NCBI GenBank assembly: GCA_017963165.1
Contig: JAGCTZ010000020.1
Coordinates: 1-27,224 of the forward strand
Direction: 5' to 3'
DNA: 27,224 nucleotides
Origin: Treponema sp.
GTDB taxonomy: Bacteria > Spirochaetota > Spirochaetia > Treponematales > Treponemataceae
Part shown: positions 1 through 7,811 of the stretch, piece after piece
Layout of the letters: every line of letters starts with the position of its first letter
Position numbering within the stretch: the first letter of the stretch is position 1
Notes under the pieces: generated by a model
What the model was told of the DNA's origin: nothing
Seen by the model: only the letters and a program-made list of their open reading frames with translations
The model's database searches: none
Made by a program: the position numbers and the translations under genes

Positions 1-30
1 ATCCATTCCTACATAAATTATAATTTCCAT
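1..30 (-). CDS. 5' end of a gene leaving the window; possible IS110-family transposase
   Basis: Only the first ten codons are visible, reading leftward from an ATG at 30-28 and translating as MEIIIYVGMD. A good Shine-Dalgarno (AGGAG) lies upstream on the minus strand, around 38-42. Many IS110-type (DEDD, bridge-RNA-guided) transposases begin with a stretch like YVGMDVHKK, whose aspartate is the first catalytic residue, so this is my best guess. Ten residues cannot establish a family, and any protein with an early beta strand could look similar. The start region is covered by one arm of a 14-bp inverted repeat (separate entry), which also suits a transposase protected against read-through expression. 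Confidence 0.35.
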   Translation of the reverse strand, partial: MEIIIYVGMD

Positions 31-134
31 GTTGTGTCTCCTTTTGCATTTTGGTAATGCTTCCTTTTGGATTGTTTTCTTTGTCTCCATTGTGAAGCTA
101 AATCCATGTTTTTGCAAACCAGGAGACACAACAT
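29..134 (-). repeat. 14-bp perfect inverted repeat covering the start site of the leftmost gene
   Basis: The arms are ATGTTGTGTCTCCT at 29-42 and AGGAGACACAACAT at 121-134, exact reverse complements 78 bases apart. Read as RNA from the minus strand, the downstream arm contains the AGGAG ribosome binding site and the first two bases of the start codon of the gene at 30-28. The upstream arm could therefore pair with it and hide the start. A second small hairpin, GCATT/AATGC, lies inside the loop at about 46-60. The outer arm begins nine bases beyond the stop codon of the SpoIIE-type gene. It may be an insertion-sequence end, a translation-blocking structure, or both. Confidence 0.7.
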
Positions 135-142
135 ATTGTCTA

Positions 143-1738
143 CTATATCAGCTTCACCGCTAACATTGTAATATCATCAAACTGTTCCGCATCGGCAACA
201 AAGTTTCTTATTTTAGCACGGACATTTTTTATAAAATCAGGTGCAGACAAATTGCTGCAAGTTTTTACTGCCGCCAATAGCCGCTCGTCGCCAAAAAGCT
301 CCTGCTGTGCATTTGAAGCTTCTGTCACACCATCAGTATAAATAAGCAGCGCATCACCTTTCTGAAGCTTTACTGTATGCTCCACATACGGAATACCATC
401 CATACCTGCAAGCATAAGATTTGGTTTTGCTTCTACAAAGCTTGCGTCGCCGTCACGCAATAAAACCGGGAATGGATGACCTGCATTTACAAAGCTAAGT
501 TCCCTGCTTGAAAGAGTAAGAATTCCAAGCCAGCAGGTTACAAACATTTCCATTTCATTACTGCGGCAAAGCTGACTGTTAATGGCCTCAAAAATTTCTG
601 AAGGAGAAAGTCCCTGTTCGGCATGGCTGTTTAAAAGCGTTTTTGCAATTGCCATAAAAAGTGCAGCAGGAATTCCCTTTCCGCTTACGTCACCAACTAC
701 GAACATCAGGTGGTCATCATCAATCATAAGATAATCGTAAAGGTCGCCACCAACCTCTTTTGCAGGTTCCATTGTTGCAAAAAGATCAAAGTCTTTACGC
801 TCCGGAAAAGCAGGATATCTTTTGGGAAGCATACCGCTCTGGATTTTTGTAGCAATTGTAAGTTCTGTTGCCATCTGCTGTTTTTCGGCAGTAAGCTCTG
901 TTATTTCCTTTATATTTCGGTTTACGTCGCATTCCATCTGATGGAGCGAATGTGCAAGAATACCAAGCTCGTCACGATGATTGATTTTTAAAAGCTCTTC
1001 GGAAGGCTCGCCTCCATAAGATGCAAAATGATCTGTTTCGCGTGTGATTGTAACAACAGGCTTAATAAAATGAAGGTTAAAAAAGCCCGAGAAAAATACA
1101 ACAAAAAGAATGGCAAAAAAGAGCTCTACAAAAATTACAACATTTATATATTTATGACGTGCAATTACAAATTCCTGTATATCTTTTTGGACTCCAAGAA
1201 CTGCAACAACCTTTCCTTCTGAATTGCGCACAGGAAGCATTGCCGTAATATGGGAGCCGCTTCTTGTTTTCATTGTATGGCGGACAACAGTTTCCCCGTT
1301 TTCAAAAACCTTTTTTGCAGAAGAATTATATTGCGGCTCTTCGTAAACTTCAAAATATCCAAGCGGGAACGGAGAATGACGTCCACCCTTTTTTACAGGA
1401 TTATAAATATAAGTTATGCGTGTATAATCAGGCGGCTCAACAGAAGAAACGTAAATAAGATTTAAATCAAACTGGTCAATAAAATACTGAAGGATTTTAT
1501 TTATTTCATCATACTGGGTGTCGGGAGTTTTGGTTTTAAGGTACTGTTCAAAAGAATCGGGATTAAGACATTCAAGAACAGTTGCTGCAACAGAACGGAT
1601 GCTCTTATCATACTGATTTCGGAACTGTTTTGAAAAAGCAACAAAACCAGCAGTAAAAATGAGTGTACACAAAATGAATCCGGCAATTACAACATTAATG
1701 ACAATCTTCTTTGTAAGAACAGGGAGTCGTCGTCTCAT
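143..1738 (-). CDS. Membrane sensor with SpoIIE/RsbU-type PP2C phosphatase domain
   Basis: 531 residues. Membrane segments lie at about 12-35 and 198-224. Between them is an extracytoplasmic Cache-like sensor region, followed by a HAMP-like segment (about 225-280), a short coiled coil and a C-terminal PP2C-type phosphatase. Metal-binding motifs are intact: GGDLYD at 330-335, GDVSGKG at 349-355, YTDG near 468 and FDDIT near the C-terminus. This family usually dephosphorylates a phosphoserine on a STAS-domain anti-sigma-factor antagonist (the RsbU/RsbV or SpoIIE/SpoIIAA scheme), so it probably passes an external signal to a partner switch. No anti-sigma factor or antagonist gene is visible here. 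The gene is divergent from the LacI-type gene and appears to be leaderless (promoter entry). Confidence 0.9.
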   Translation of the reverse strand: MRRRLPVLTKKIVINVVIAGFILCTLIFTAGFVAFSKQFRNQYDKSIRSVAATVLECLNPDSFEQYLKTKTPDTQYDEINKILQYFIDQFDLNLIYVSSVEPPDYTRITYIYNPVKKGGRHSPFPLGYFEVYEEPQYNSSAKKVFENGETVVRHTMKTRSGSHITAMLPVRNSEGKVVAVLGVQKDIQEFVIARHKYINVVIFVELFFAILFVVFFSGFFNLHFIKPVVTITRETDHFASYGGEPSEELLKINHRDELGILAHSLHQMECDVNRNIKEITELTAEKQQMATELTIATKIQSGMLPKRYPAFPERKDFDLFATMEPAKEVGGDLYDYLMIDDDHLMFVVGDVSGKGIPAALFMAIAKTLLNSHAEQGLSPSEIFEAINSQLCRSNEMEMFVTCWLGILTLSSRELSFVNAGHPFPVLLRDGDASFVEAKPNLMLAGMDGIPYVEHTVKLQKGDALLIYTDGVTEASNAQQELFGDERLLAAVKTCSNLSAPDFIKNVRAKIRNFVADAEQFDDITMLAVKLI

Positions 1739-1773
1739 AAAACTATTATAGCATACAAATTCACCGCGGTCAC
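1739..1773 (-). promoter_or_regulatory. Promoter of the SpoIIE-type gene; leaderless arrangement
   Basis: On the minus strand a perfect TATAAT (1750-1745) lies six bases before the ATG at 1738. A GTGACC hexamer (1773-1768, four matches to TTGACA) is 17 bases further upstream. With normal spacing, transcription would start at or within a base of the ATG. There is no Shine-Dalgarno sequence. Confidence 0.6.
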
Positions 1774-1797
1774 TTGTGAAATCAGCAATAATTTTAG

Positions 1798-1826
1798 TTT
1801 ATTTTTTACTTAAAATATATTATAAT
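1798..1826 (+). promoter_or_regulatory. Promoter of the LacI-type gene; leaderless arrangement
   Basis: TATAAT at 1821-1826 lies seven bases before the ATG at 1834. The -35 match is poor (TTTATT at 1798-1803). No Shine-Dalgarno precedes the ATG; the intervening bases are TTAACCC. The 95-bp gap to the SpoIIE-type gene therefore holds two divergent promoters that both abut their start codons. Confidence 0.5.
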
Positions 1827-1833
1827 TTAACCC

Positions 1834-2847
1834 ATGAAACAAAAAAAACAGGTTCGACTTTCGGACATTGCAGAACGTTTAAATATAAGTACCGTAACAG
1901 TTTCCAAAGCGCTTTCCGGCAAGGATGGTGTTGGCGATGACTTACGCGAACAGATAAAAGTGCTGGCAACCCAGATGGGATATAAATTCAAAAGCACTGC
2001 TGCAACTTCATCCGGCACAACCGGTAATATTGGTATTGTAATTCCTGCACGTTATTTTTCTCCAGATGCTTCTTTTTACTGGTATATTTTTAATCATCTT
2101 TCTAAGGCTCTGCTTGAAAAAGGCTGGTACTCTATAATGGAACTTGTTTCTGATGAAGACGAACAGGCTTTAATTCCACCAAGACTTATTACAGATAAAA
2201 AAACAGACGGAATTATTTTTCTTGGTCAGCTGTCGCATGAATATATAAAAAATGTTGCATCAACTTATTCAAATTTTGTATTGATGGATTACTACATTGC
2301 AGACCCTGACATTGACTGTATTGTAAACGATGACTATTACAATTCGTACCTTATAACTTCTTATCTTATTTCTATGGGTCACAAAAAGATTCAATATGTA
2401 GGAAAGTTCAACGCAACTACTTCTATACAGGACCGTTATATGGGCTTTGAAAAGGCTATGCACGAAAACGGACTTTCCTGCCCTTTTGATAAGATTATTG
2501 ATGACCGCAATGGTCCGGCCGAACTTATAAAAATGAAGCTGCCTCCAAAGTCTCAGATGCCTACAGCCTTTGTCTGCAACTGCGACCTTATTGCTTCAAG
2601 GCTTATTCATCAATTGAACGAGGAAGGCTACAAAGTTCCACAGGATGTTTCGGTAACAGGCTACGACAATTTTCTTTCGGAAGAAGAAAAAACTGTTCCG
2701 CTTACAACTATTGGTGTGGAGCCGCAGACTCTTTGTTCAATGGCAGCAGAACTGATAATTAATAAAATTACAGGTATGCCGTATGTTAAAGGACGTCATC
2801 TGGCAACCGGAAAGATTATTGTAAGAGATTCAGTTAAGAGAGTGTAA
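1834..2847 (+). CDS. LacI/GalR-family transcriptional regulator
   Basis: 337 residues, the usual length for the family. An N-terminal helix-turn-helix runs from about residue 8 to 27 (RLSDIAERLNISTVTVSKAL), followed by the hinge. A periplasmic-binding-protein-like effector domain (about 60-330) includes family signatures such as SYLISMGHKKI and the VSVTGYDNF stretch near residue 275. It is expected to bind an operator as a dimer or tetramer and respond to a sugar or related ligand. No sugar operon adjoins it, so the regulon cannot be read from context. Its last 14 bases overlap the convergent YigZ-family gene, and no terminator hairpin separates the two. Confidence 0.92.
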   Translation: MKQKKQVRLSDIAERLNISTVTVSKALSGKDGVGDDLREQIKVLATQMGYKFKSTAATSSGTTGNIGIVIPARYFSPDASFYWYIFNHLSKALLEKGWYSIMELVSDEDEQALIPPRLITDKKTDGIIFLGQLSHEYIKNVASTYSNFVLMDYYIADPDIDCIVNDDYYNSYLITSYLISMGHKKIQYVGKFNATTSIQDRYMGFEKAMHENGLSCPFDKIIDDRNGPAELIKMKLPPKSQMPTAFVCNCDLIASRLIHQLNEEGYKVPQDVSVTGYDNFLSEEEKTVPLTTIGVEPQTLCSMAAELIINKITGMPYVKGRHLATGKIIVRDSVKRV

Positions 2848-3433
2848 TTTTTCCATTAGACAAATCTTTTAATTTTGAAGAAAAAACTTCATACTGCTCT
2901 GCTCTGATTTTTCCGCTAACGAAAATTGACTCTGCAAATTCTTCCTTTACGTCATAAAGGTTGAACTGTTCCATATTGAGTTTAATCAATTTATAAAGTG
3001 AATAATCTGCAGCAAACGAAAAAGCTTTTTTTTCTACAAGCTCTTCAAAAAGTTCAAGCTCGTCTGCTTTCTGAATTACCTGTTTTACGCCACCAGAGTA
3101 TGCTTTTACAAGTCCGCCTGTTCCAAGCAGCGTTCCGCCAAACCAGCGCGTAACTGTAACAAGAGTATTTGTACAACCACGTCCCTTCAGCACATCAAGA
3201 CATGGACGGCCGGCAGTTCCGGAAGGTTCACCGTCGTCGCTCATTCCAAGTATTTCTGCGCCAGGTCCAATTACAAATGCGTGGACTACGTGAGTGGCGT
3301 CTGGGTATTTTGTTTTTTGAGATTTAACAAGATCGCGCGCTTGTGCTTGTGATTCACAAGGAAAGAGTTCGGAGAGGAAACGGGAACCTTTTATATTTTC
3401 TTCAAAAGAAATGGTTTCTTTTATTGTTGTCAT
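2834..3433 (-). CDS. YigZ/IMPACT-family protein
   Basis: 199 residues, close to E. coli YigZ in size. The N-terminal UPF0029/IMPACT domain carries the signatures DDGEPSGTAGRP (67-78) and VTRWFGGTLLGTGGLVKAY (94-112). The C-terminal part matches the position of the DUF1949 ferredoxin-like domain. Eukaryotic IMPACT modulates Gcn2; the bacterial role is unsettled, with translation or nucleic-acid-related functions proposed. The ATG at 3433 is preceded by GGAG. It is the last gene of the leftward run and is separated from parC by a repeat-rich 128-bp gap. Its 3' end overlaps the LacI-type gene tail to tail. Confidence 0.88.
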   Translation of the reverse strand: MTTIKETISFEENIKGSRFLSELFPCESQAQARDLVKSQKTKYPDATHVVHAFVIGPGAEILGMSDDGEPSGTAGRPCLDVLKGRGCTNTLVTVTRWFGGTLLGTGGLVKAYSGGVKQVIQKADELELFEELVEKKAFSFAADYSLYKLIKLNMEQFNLYDVKEEFAESIFVSGKIRAEQYEVFSSKLKDLSNGKITLS

Positions 3434-3450
3434 TGGAACTCCGCGGGGGT

Positions 3451-3523
3451 TTTAGGGGGCGCAGCGCCTCTAGGCGAAGGGGGTAGCCGCAACGCAGTGC
3501 GGCGAGGGGGAAGACATTCCCCC
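3451..3523. repeat. GC-rich intergenic palindromic repeat element
   Basis: Between yigZ and parC lies a stretch of much higher GC than the genes, with three consecutive hairpins: GGCGC/GCGCC near 3458-3468, GCCGC/GCGGC (486-490 with 499-503 in the 3000s), and GGGGGAA/TTCCCCC (3506-3512 with 3517-3523, loop GACA). The segment CGAAGGGGGTAGC (3475-3487), followed by a variable stem and then GCGAGGG, recurs in reverse orientation at about 13300-13340. This indicates a dispersed repeat family. The hairpins might also end or stabilise the parC transcript, although no T-run follows them. Confidence 0.6.
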
Positions 3524-3532
3524 ACACTATTC

Positions 3533-3567
3533 CCTAAAACCTAAAACCTGGAACCTGGCACCTACCC
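3533..3567. repeat. Seven-base tandem repeat, five units
   Basis: The units are CCTAAAA, CCTAAAA, CCTGGAA, CCTGGCA and CCTACCC. All keep CCT at a strict seven-base period, and the last unit runs into the stop codon of parC. Related TTTTAGGT/CCAGG words occur at 13058-13074 and 13201-13215 on either side of another repeat block, so this may be part of a mobile or expanding repeat family. Confidence 0.6.
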
Positions 3568-5472
3568 TACTACAATATCCTTTACTTCTTTTGGAGCTAC
3601 GCGCACACCTTTAGCCTTAAGAGATTTTTCTTCGTAGCTGCCAGCCTTGAAGGTTTCTGTAAGCTTTTTGATGCGTCCCTTTGGGACGTAATTGAGCTTG
3701 AACTCAAAGGTTTTTCGTGTATCTACGTGAAGAACTTCCATTCCGTCTGGGGCAAAGAAATAGTCGCGATTCATGATATAGCCGGCAATCTTACAGCGTT
3801 TAATATAAACGTACTGGGTTGCAGGATCACGGTAAAGGATTGTGAACAAAACCTTTGAAAGACTTTCTTTGTCTGCAAGTCCACAGTAACGAAGCTCTGG
3901 TCCAACAAAGATTTTCTTAGGACATTCAGAAACCGAATAGATTCCGCTCTTACGAACATAAATAACCTTGTCGTATGGAGTAACCTTAAGCATTTCTTCG
4001 CCACCGCTTACTTCTGTTCCAAGATTGCCAGATTTTTCATCATACTTAAGTGACATATCGCGCTTAGAAACAGCCTTTACATCTACTGTATTGATATTCG
4101 TAATCTTTGTGCGGCGACGTGTTGTAGCTCCGTCGAGTTTTGCTTCGATGCCGTCGAGCCAAGAAATTGCATATTCTACAAGATGCTTGAGCAGGCGGTT
4201 TATTTCCTTGATGCGGTCGTTGATTGCCTGAACTTCCTGCTTGTTCTTATTCATATCATAAAGAGAGATTCTTCGGATTGGAATCTTGAGCAGATGGTCT
4301 ACATCATCAACTGTAATTGGTCTTATAAGCTCGGCCTTGAATGGTTTGAAGCCATCCATAACTGCCTTGATTACGCCCTCTTCTGTTTTCTGATTTTCGA
4401 TTTTCTTATAAATACGTTCTTCTACGAAAATGCGTTCAAGTGTTCGCAAATGAAGCTTTTCCATAAGAGCGGCTTTTTCGAGTTCCAGTTCCTGCTTAAG
4501 GATTCCGACAAGCTGCTTTGAATGATATTGAATTACCTGTGTACAGGTCATCTGAACAGGCATGTTGTCTTTAATAACAAGCAGGTTACAGTAAATTGTC
4601 TGTTCGCAGTCTGTGAAGGCATAAAGGGCATCTACTACATCCTTTGTGTAAACACCACGCTGAAGCTTTATTTCTATATTAACTGAATCAGAAGTATAAT
4701 CCTGAATTGAAGTAGCTTTGATTTTTCCATTCTTTACGGCTTTTTCAATTGAAGCACAAAGACTTTCTGTTGTTGAACCATAAGGAAGCTCTGTAATTAC
4801 AATCTTCTTGTCATCGCTTGTGTCCATATTGGCACGGGTAACAATTTTTCCAAGTCCATCCTCGTAGCCCGAAACGTCTACTAAACCGCCTGTAGGAAAA
4901 TCCGGGAAAAGCTGAAACTTTTCTCCACGAAGACATTTGCGTTCGGCATCTATTACTTCGTGAATATTGTGACTTAAGATTTTTGTACTCATACCAACGG
5001 CAATACCTTCTGCACCCATAATAAGTACAAGCGGAAGCTTTGCCTGGAATGCGACCGGTTCTGTATCGCGGCTGTCGTAAGTTTCTACATACTGTGTAAT
5101 TTTAGGATTTGTATTTAAGATGTCTTTTGTAATTGGACGAAGTCGGCATTCAATATAACGGGGAGCAGAGGCACCGTCACCTGTATACATATTTCCAAAG
5201 TTTCCCTGCTTGTCTATAAAAAGCTCTTTATTTGCAAGGTTTACAAGTGCGGTATAAATTGAAGCATCACCATGAGGATGATAGGCCATTACTTTTCCGC
5301 AAACATTTGCAACCTTTGTAAAGCGTCCATCGTCAGTTTTTATAAGTGTATGAATGATTCGGCGCTGAACAGGCTTAAGTCCATCTGTAATTTCTGGAAT
5401 CGCACGGTCGCGGATTACATAGCTTGCGTACTGAATAAAGTTTGAATCGAATAAATTTTTAACGTATGCCAT
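3562..5472 (-). CDS. parC: DNA topoisomerase IV subunit A (ParC-type)
   Basis: 636 residues. The type IIA breakage-reunion domain starts at residue 1, with the QRRIIHTL segment at about 36-43, the YHPHGDASIY motif (64-73) and the catalytic tyrosine in APRYIECR (Tyr106). A coiled-coil tower region and a short C-terminal part follow from about residue 490. The gyrase-specific GyrA box (QRRGGKG-like) is absent and the C-terminal domain is shorter than the roughly 300-residue GyrA pinwheel, favouring ParC over GyrA. With ParE it would decatenate daughter chromosomes in the cytoplasm. No ParE gene is visible. The start has a strong GAGGGG ribosome binding site, and the gene has its own promoter within the end of the HAD gene. 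Confidence 0.85.
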   Translation of the reverse strand: MAYVKNLFDSNFIQYASYVIRDRAIPEITDGLKPVQRRIIHTLIKTDDGRFTKVANVCGKVMAYHPHGDASIYTALVNLANKELFIDKQGNFGNMYTGDGASAPRYIECRLRPITKDILNTNPKITQYVETYDSRDTEPVAFQAKLPLVLIMGAEGIAVGMSTKILSHNIHEVIDAERKCLRGEKFQLFPDFPTGGLVDVSGYEDGLGKIVTRANMDTSDDKKIVITELPYGSTTESLCASIEKAVKNGKIKATSIQDYTSDSVNIEIKLQRGVYTKDVVDALYAFTDCEQTIYCNLLVIKDNMPVQMTCTQVIQYHSKQLVGILKQELELEKAALMEKLHLRTLERIFVEERIYKKIENQKTEEGVIKAVMDGFKPFKAELIRPITVDDVDHLLKIPIRRISLYDMNKNKQEVQAINDRIKEINRLLKHLVEYAISWLDGIEAKLDGATTRRRTKITNINTVDVKAVSKRDMSLKYDEKSGNLGTEVSGGEEMLKVTPYDKVIYVRKSGIYSVSECPKKIFVGPELRYCGLADKESLSKVLFTILYRDPATQYVYIKRCKIAGYIMNRDYFFAPDGMEVLHVDTRKTFEFKLNYVPKGRIKKLTETFKAGSYEEKSLKAKGVRVAPKEVKDIVVG

Positions 5473-5500
5473 TTTTCCCCTCTAATTTTTCCCTTCTATA

Positions 5501-5529
5501 ATTATAAATCAACTATAAAAACTCTTCAA
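5501..5529 (-). promoter_or_regulatory. Internal promoter for parC
   Basis: On the minus strand TTGAAG (5529-5524) and TATAAT (5506-5501) are separated by exactly 17 bases. The -35 box lies within the last codons of the HAD gene. About 28 bases then precede the ATG of parC and include a GAGGGG ribosome binding site, so this transcript would have a conventional leader. parC could be expressed independently of the upstream genes. Confidence 0.6.
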
Positions 5530-6154
5530 GACTTTTGAGAGTTATACAAATCTGCCAGCAGAGAAGCTCAATTTCCGGGAAAGGCTGTATCTTATCCGGC
5601 ACCATAATTACCTTTAAGCCTGCCGTTGCTGCACTTCGGATTCCATTTGGACTGTCTTCTACGGCAACACATTCATGAGGTTCAAGTCCAAGAGAGCGGC
5701 ATGCCAACTGATAAATTTCCGGATCCGGTTTACTGTGAACAACCTGATCTCCTGTTGTGAGCGTTTCAAAATATTGAATAACTCCTGCATTTGTAAGCTG
5801 ACGTCGCACTGCCCCGCCATTTGTAGAAGAAGCAAGGGCAAGTCTGTATTTTGGCTTAAGATATTCAAGGGCTTCCTTTACATAAGGCATAAGAGGAATT
5901 CCTTCTGTTTCTTCAATCTGGCGGAAAAGCTCTGTACTTCGATTAAGGAATGCTTCGGAATCAAAATCGGCACCGAATACATCCTTTAAAATCTGCAGTG
6001 TATCGTTACGGTTTGATCCGCGGCACATATTTATATAATCTTTGTCGGTTGTAACATTCATTTCATCCTGAGTGATTAACCAGGTTTTATCGCTGATTGT
6101 TTCTGAATCTAAAACAACTCCATCCATGTCAAAAATAATTGCTTTAATACTCAT
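5513..6154 (-). CDS. HAD-superfamily hydrolase, beta-phosphoglucomutase/phosphatase type
   Basis: 213 residues with all four HAD motifs: nucleophile and acid in FDMDG (Asp9, Asp11), SSTN (Ser110), the lysine of SKPDP (Lys142), and the acidic pair in VEDSPNG (Glu166, Asp167). A helical cap sits between motifs I and II, as in subfamily I members such as beta-phosphoglucomutase and sugar-phosphate phosphatases. It probably removes phosphate from, or moves it within, a small cytoplasmic phosphorylated metabolite; the substrate cannot be read from sequence. The ATG is preceded by GAGAGG. It lies 22 bases after the kinase gene and 40 before parC, probably as a passenger in the same transcript. Confidence 0.88.
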   Translation of the reverse strand: MSIKAIIFDMDGVVLDSETISDKTWLITQDEMNVTTDKDYINMCRGSNRNDTLQILKDVFGADFDSEAFLNRSTELFRQIEETEGIPLMPYVKEALEYLKPKYRLALASSTNGGAVRRQLTNAGVIQYFETLTTGDQVVHSKPDPEIYQLACRSLGLEPHECVAVEDSPNGIRSAATAGLKVIMVPDKIQPFPEIELLCWQICITLKSLEEFL

Positions 6155-6176
6155 AATTTCATCCTCTCAATGGCGT

Positions 6177-7811
6177 CTATTTTTTTGGCTGCAACTCCGA
6201 ACTGATAAACAATTTATCCTGATACCAGTCAATCAAAAGCGAGAAAACCTCGTCATCATAACCGGGACTCGTAACTTTTATTTTCCATACAGTTCCAGAT
6301 TTTAATTCCTCTGGCGGTATGGCTTTAATTTCCTTCCAATTATTCTTATAAAGGATTTCTACCTTTGCCTGATCGCTTATATTTTTACCCGAAATACCAT
6401 CATAAACATACGAAGATATTTCAAGTTCACGGGTAACTCCCTTCAAGAAATCACTTTCTATCAAAACAGGCTTATTGTCAACATTAAAAGACTTCCACCA
6501 GATATAAGGGCCAACAACAACCTTTACTCTGTAATGTCCTTTTTTAAGATATACTGTCGAAATATCATAAGTCCTGTTTTTAGAAGCAAGCCGTGCAACC
6601 TCCACAGTTGTCTGAACAGTAAAGAAGCGTTCAAAAATTCTAGAACCCTTTACAGCAAAAACTCTTCTTGCATTTTTTACTTCAGGTATTTCGTTTCCGT
6701 CGTTTTCAAAAAAGAAAGCACGAATTGGTAAATCTAAATCGGCAGATAAGGAGCGTGGAACTTCCATCTGAATAGAAACAGGCGTGTACACACCTTTAAG
6801 TATTGTTCTATGAATAACTCCCGACTTCCAGCAAAGCACAAAAACTGCTGCTGCCGCAAGAACCCAAAGACAGATTTTTCTTATACGGCGGGCAATACGA
6901 TCTTTTGGACAGAAGAACGGATAAATATATGTCTGAGGCGAAATAATAGATTTTGCAAGCTGAACTCGTAATTCATGAACATTATAATGACGAAGATAAT
7001 GTTTAACAGCCCTGATAACTCCGTCAATATTTTGGAATCGGTTCTTAGGATTCGGGCGAATCATTTTATGGATAAGCTTTTCAATTTCTTTTGGAATGTG
7101 TTTATCAATTTTACGAGCATGAATATATTTTCCACGTTTTACGATTTTAAATGTGTCCATATTAAAATCGCTCGGATAAGGCTTTGAACCTGTTACCATT
7201 TCGTAAAGCATAATTCCAAGAGAATAAATGTCTGCACGGCAATCTACATCAGAGCTGTCTTCGAACTGTTCAGGTGACATATAAGCCGGAGTGCCCAGAC
7301 TCATTCCCGATAAAGTAATTCCTTCTTCTTTTTCTTCGTTGTCACTTGCAATTCCAAAATCAGCAAGCTTAATTTCTCCTCGCTTTGAAATAAGAATATT
7401 TGCAGGCTTTATATCGCGGTGAATTACATTTTTTGAATGCGCATGCTTAAGAGCGTTACAGGCATCCTGCATTACAAGCATTGCCAGCGGCGGAGGAAGA
7501 ACAGTTTCCTTTTTAATAAGCTTATCAAGTGCAAGACCGTCGACAAGCTCTTCTACCATATATCTATAACCGGCTTCGGTAAAATAATCAAACAGATGAA
7601 CAATATACGGACTGTTCATATCAAGCAGAATCTGAGCTTCTTTTTTAAAGCGTTCTGCGTTTGTTGAATTTCCGCGTGCCGTCATTTTTTTAATTACAAC
7701 ATAACGTTTAAGCGAAGGATGAATTGCCTTGTAAACGACACCCATTCCTCCTTTTGCGATAACACCAGTTATTTTATATTTGCCAATCATCGGTGGAAAA
7801 TCATTACTCAT
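6177..7811 (-). CDS. Membrane-anchored Hanks-type serine/threonine protein kinase
   Basis: 544 residues. The kinase domain (about 11-275) has a glycine loop AKGGMGVVY (19-27), lysine in VVIKK (Lys41), HRDIKPAN with catalytic Asp133, DFG (151-153) and the activation-segment end GTPAYMSPEQ (173-182), so it should be active. A single membrane segment lies at about 313-328. The remaining 215 residues would be extracytoplasmic and look beta-rich. They show no PASTA repeats, so the ligand is unknown. The start codon overlaps the phosphatase stop in an ATGA arrangement with GGAGG upstream, so the two are translationally coupled. With the FHA gene two positions upstream, this is a kinase/phosphatase/reader set. 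Confidence 0.93.
   Translation of the reverse strand: MSNDFPPMIGKYKITGVIAKGGMGVVYKAIHPSLKRYVVIKKMTARGNSTNAERFKKEAQILLDMNSPYIVHLFDYFTEAGYRYMVEELVDGLALDKLIKKETVLPPPLAMLVMQDACNALKHAHSKNVIHRDIKPANILISKRGEIKLADFGIASDNEEKEEGITLSGMSLGTPAYMSPEQFEDSSDVDCRADIYSLGIMLYEMVTGSKPYPSDFNMDTFKIVKRGKYIHARKIDKHIPKEIEKLIHKMIRPNPKNRFQNIDGVIRAVKHYLRHYNVHELRVQLAKSIISPQTYIYPFFCPKDRIARRIRKICLWVLAAAAVFVLCWKSGVIHRTILKGVYTPVSIQMEVPRSLSADLDLPIRAFFFENDGNEIPEVKNARRVFAVKGSRIFERFFTVQTTVEVARLASKNRTYDISTVYLKKGHYRVKVVVGPYIWWKSFNVDNKPVLIESDFLKGVTRELEISSYVYDGISGKNISDQAKVEILYKNNWKEIKAIPPEELKSGTVWKIKVTSPGYDDEVFSLLIDWYQDKLFISSELQPKK

Noticed and set aside
3562..5472. GyrA rather than ParC
   Set aside because: No GyrA box is visible and the C-terminal domain is too short. 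A degenerate GyrA cannot be fully excluded without the partner gene.
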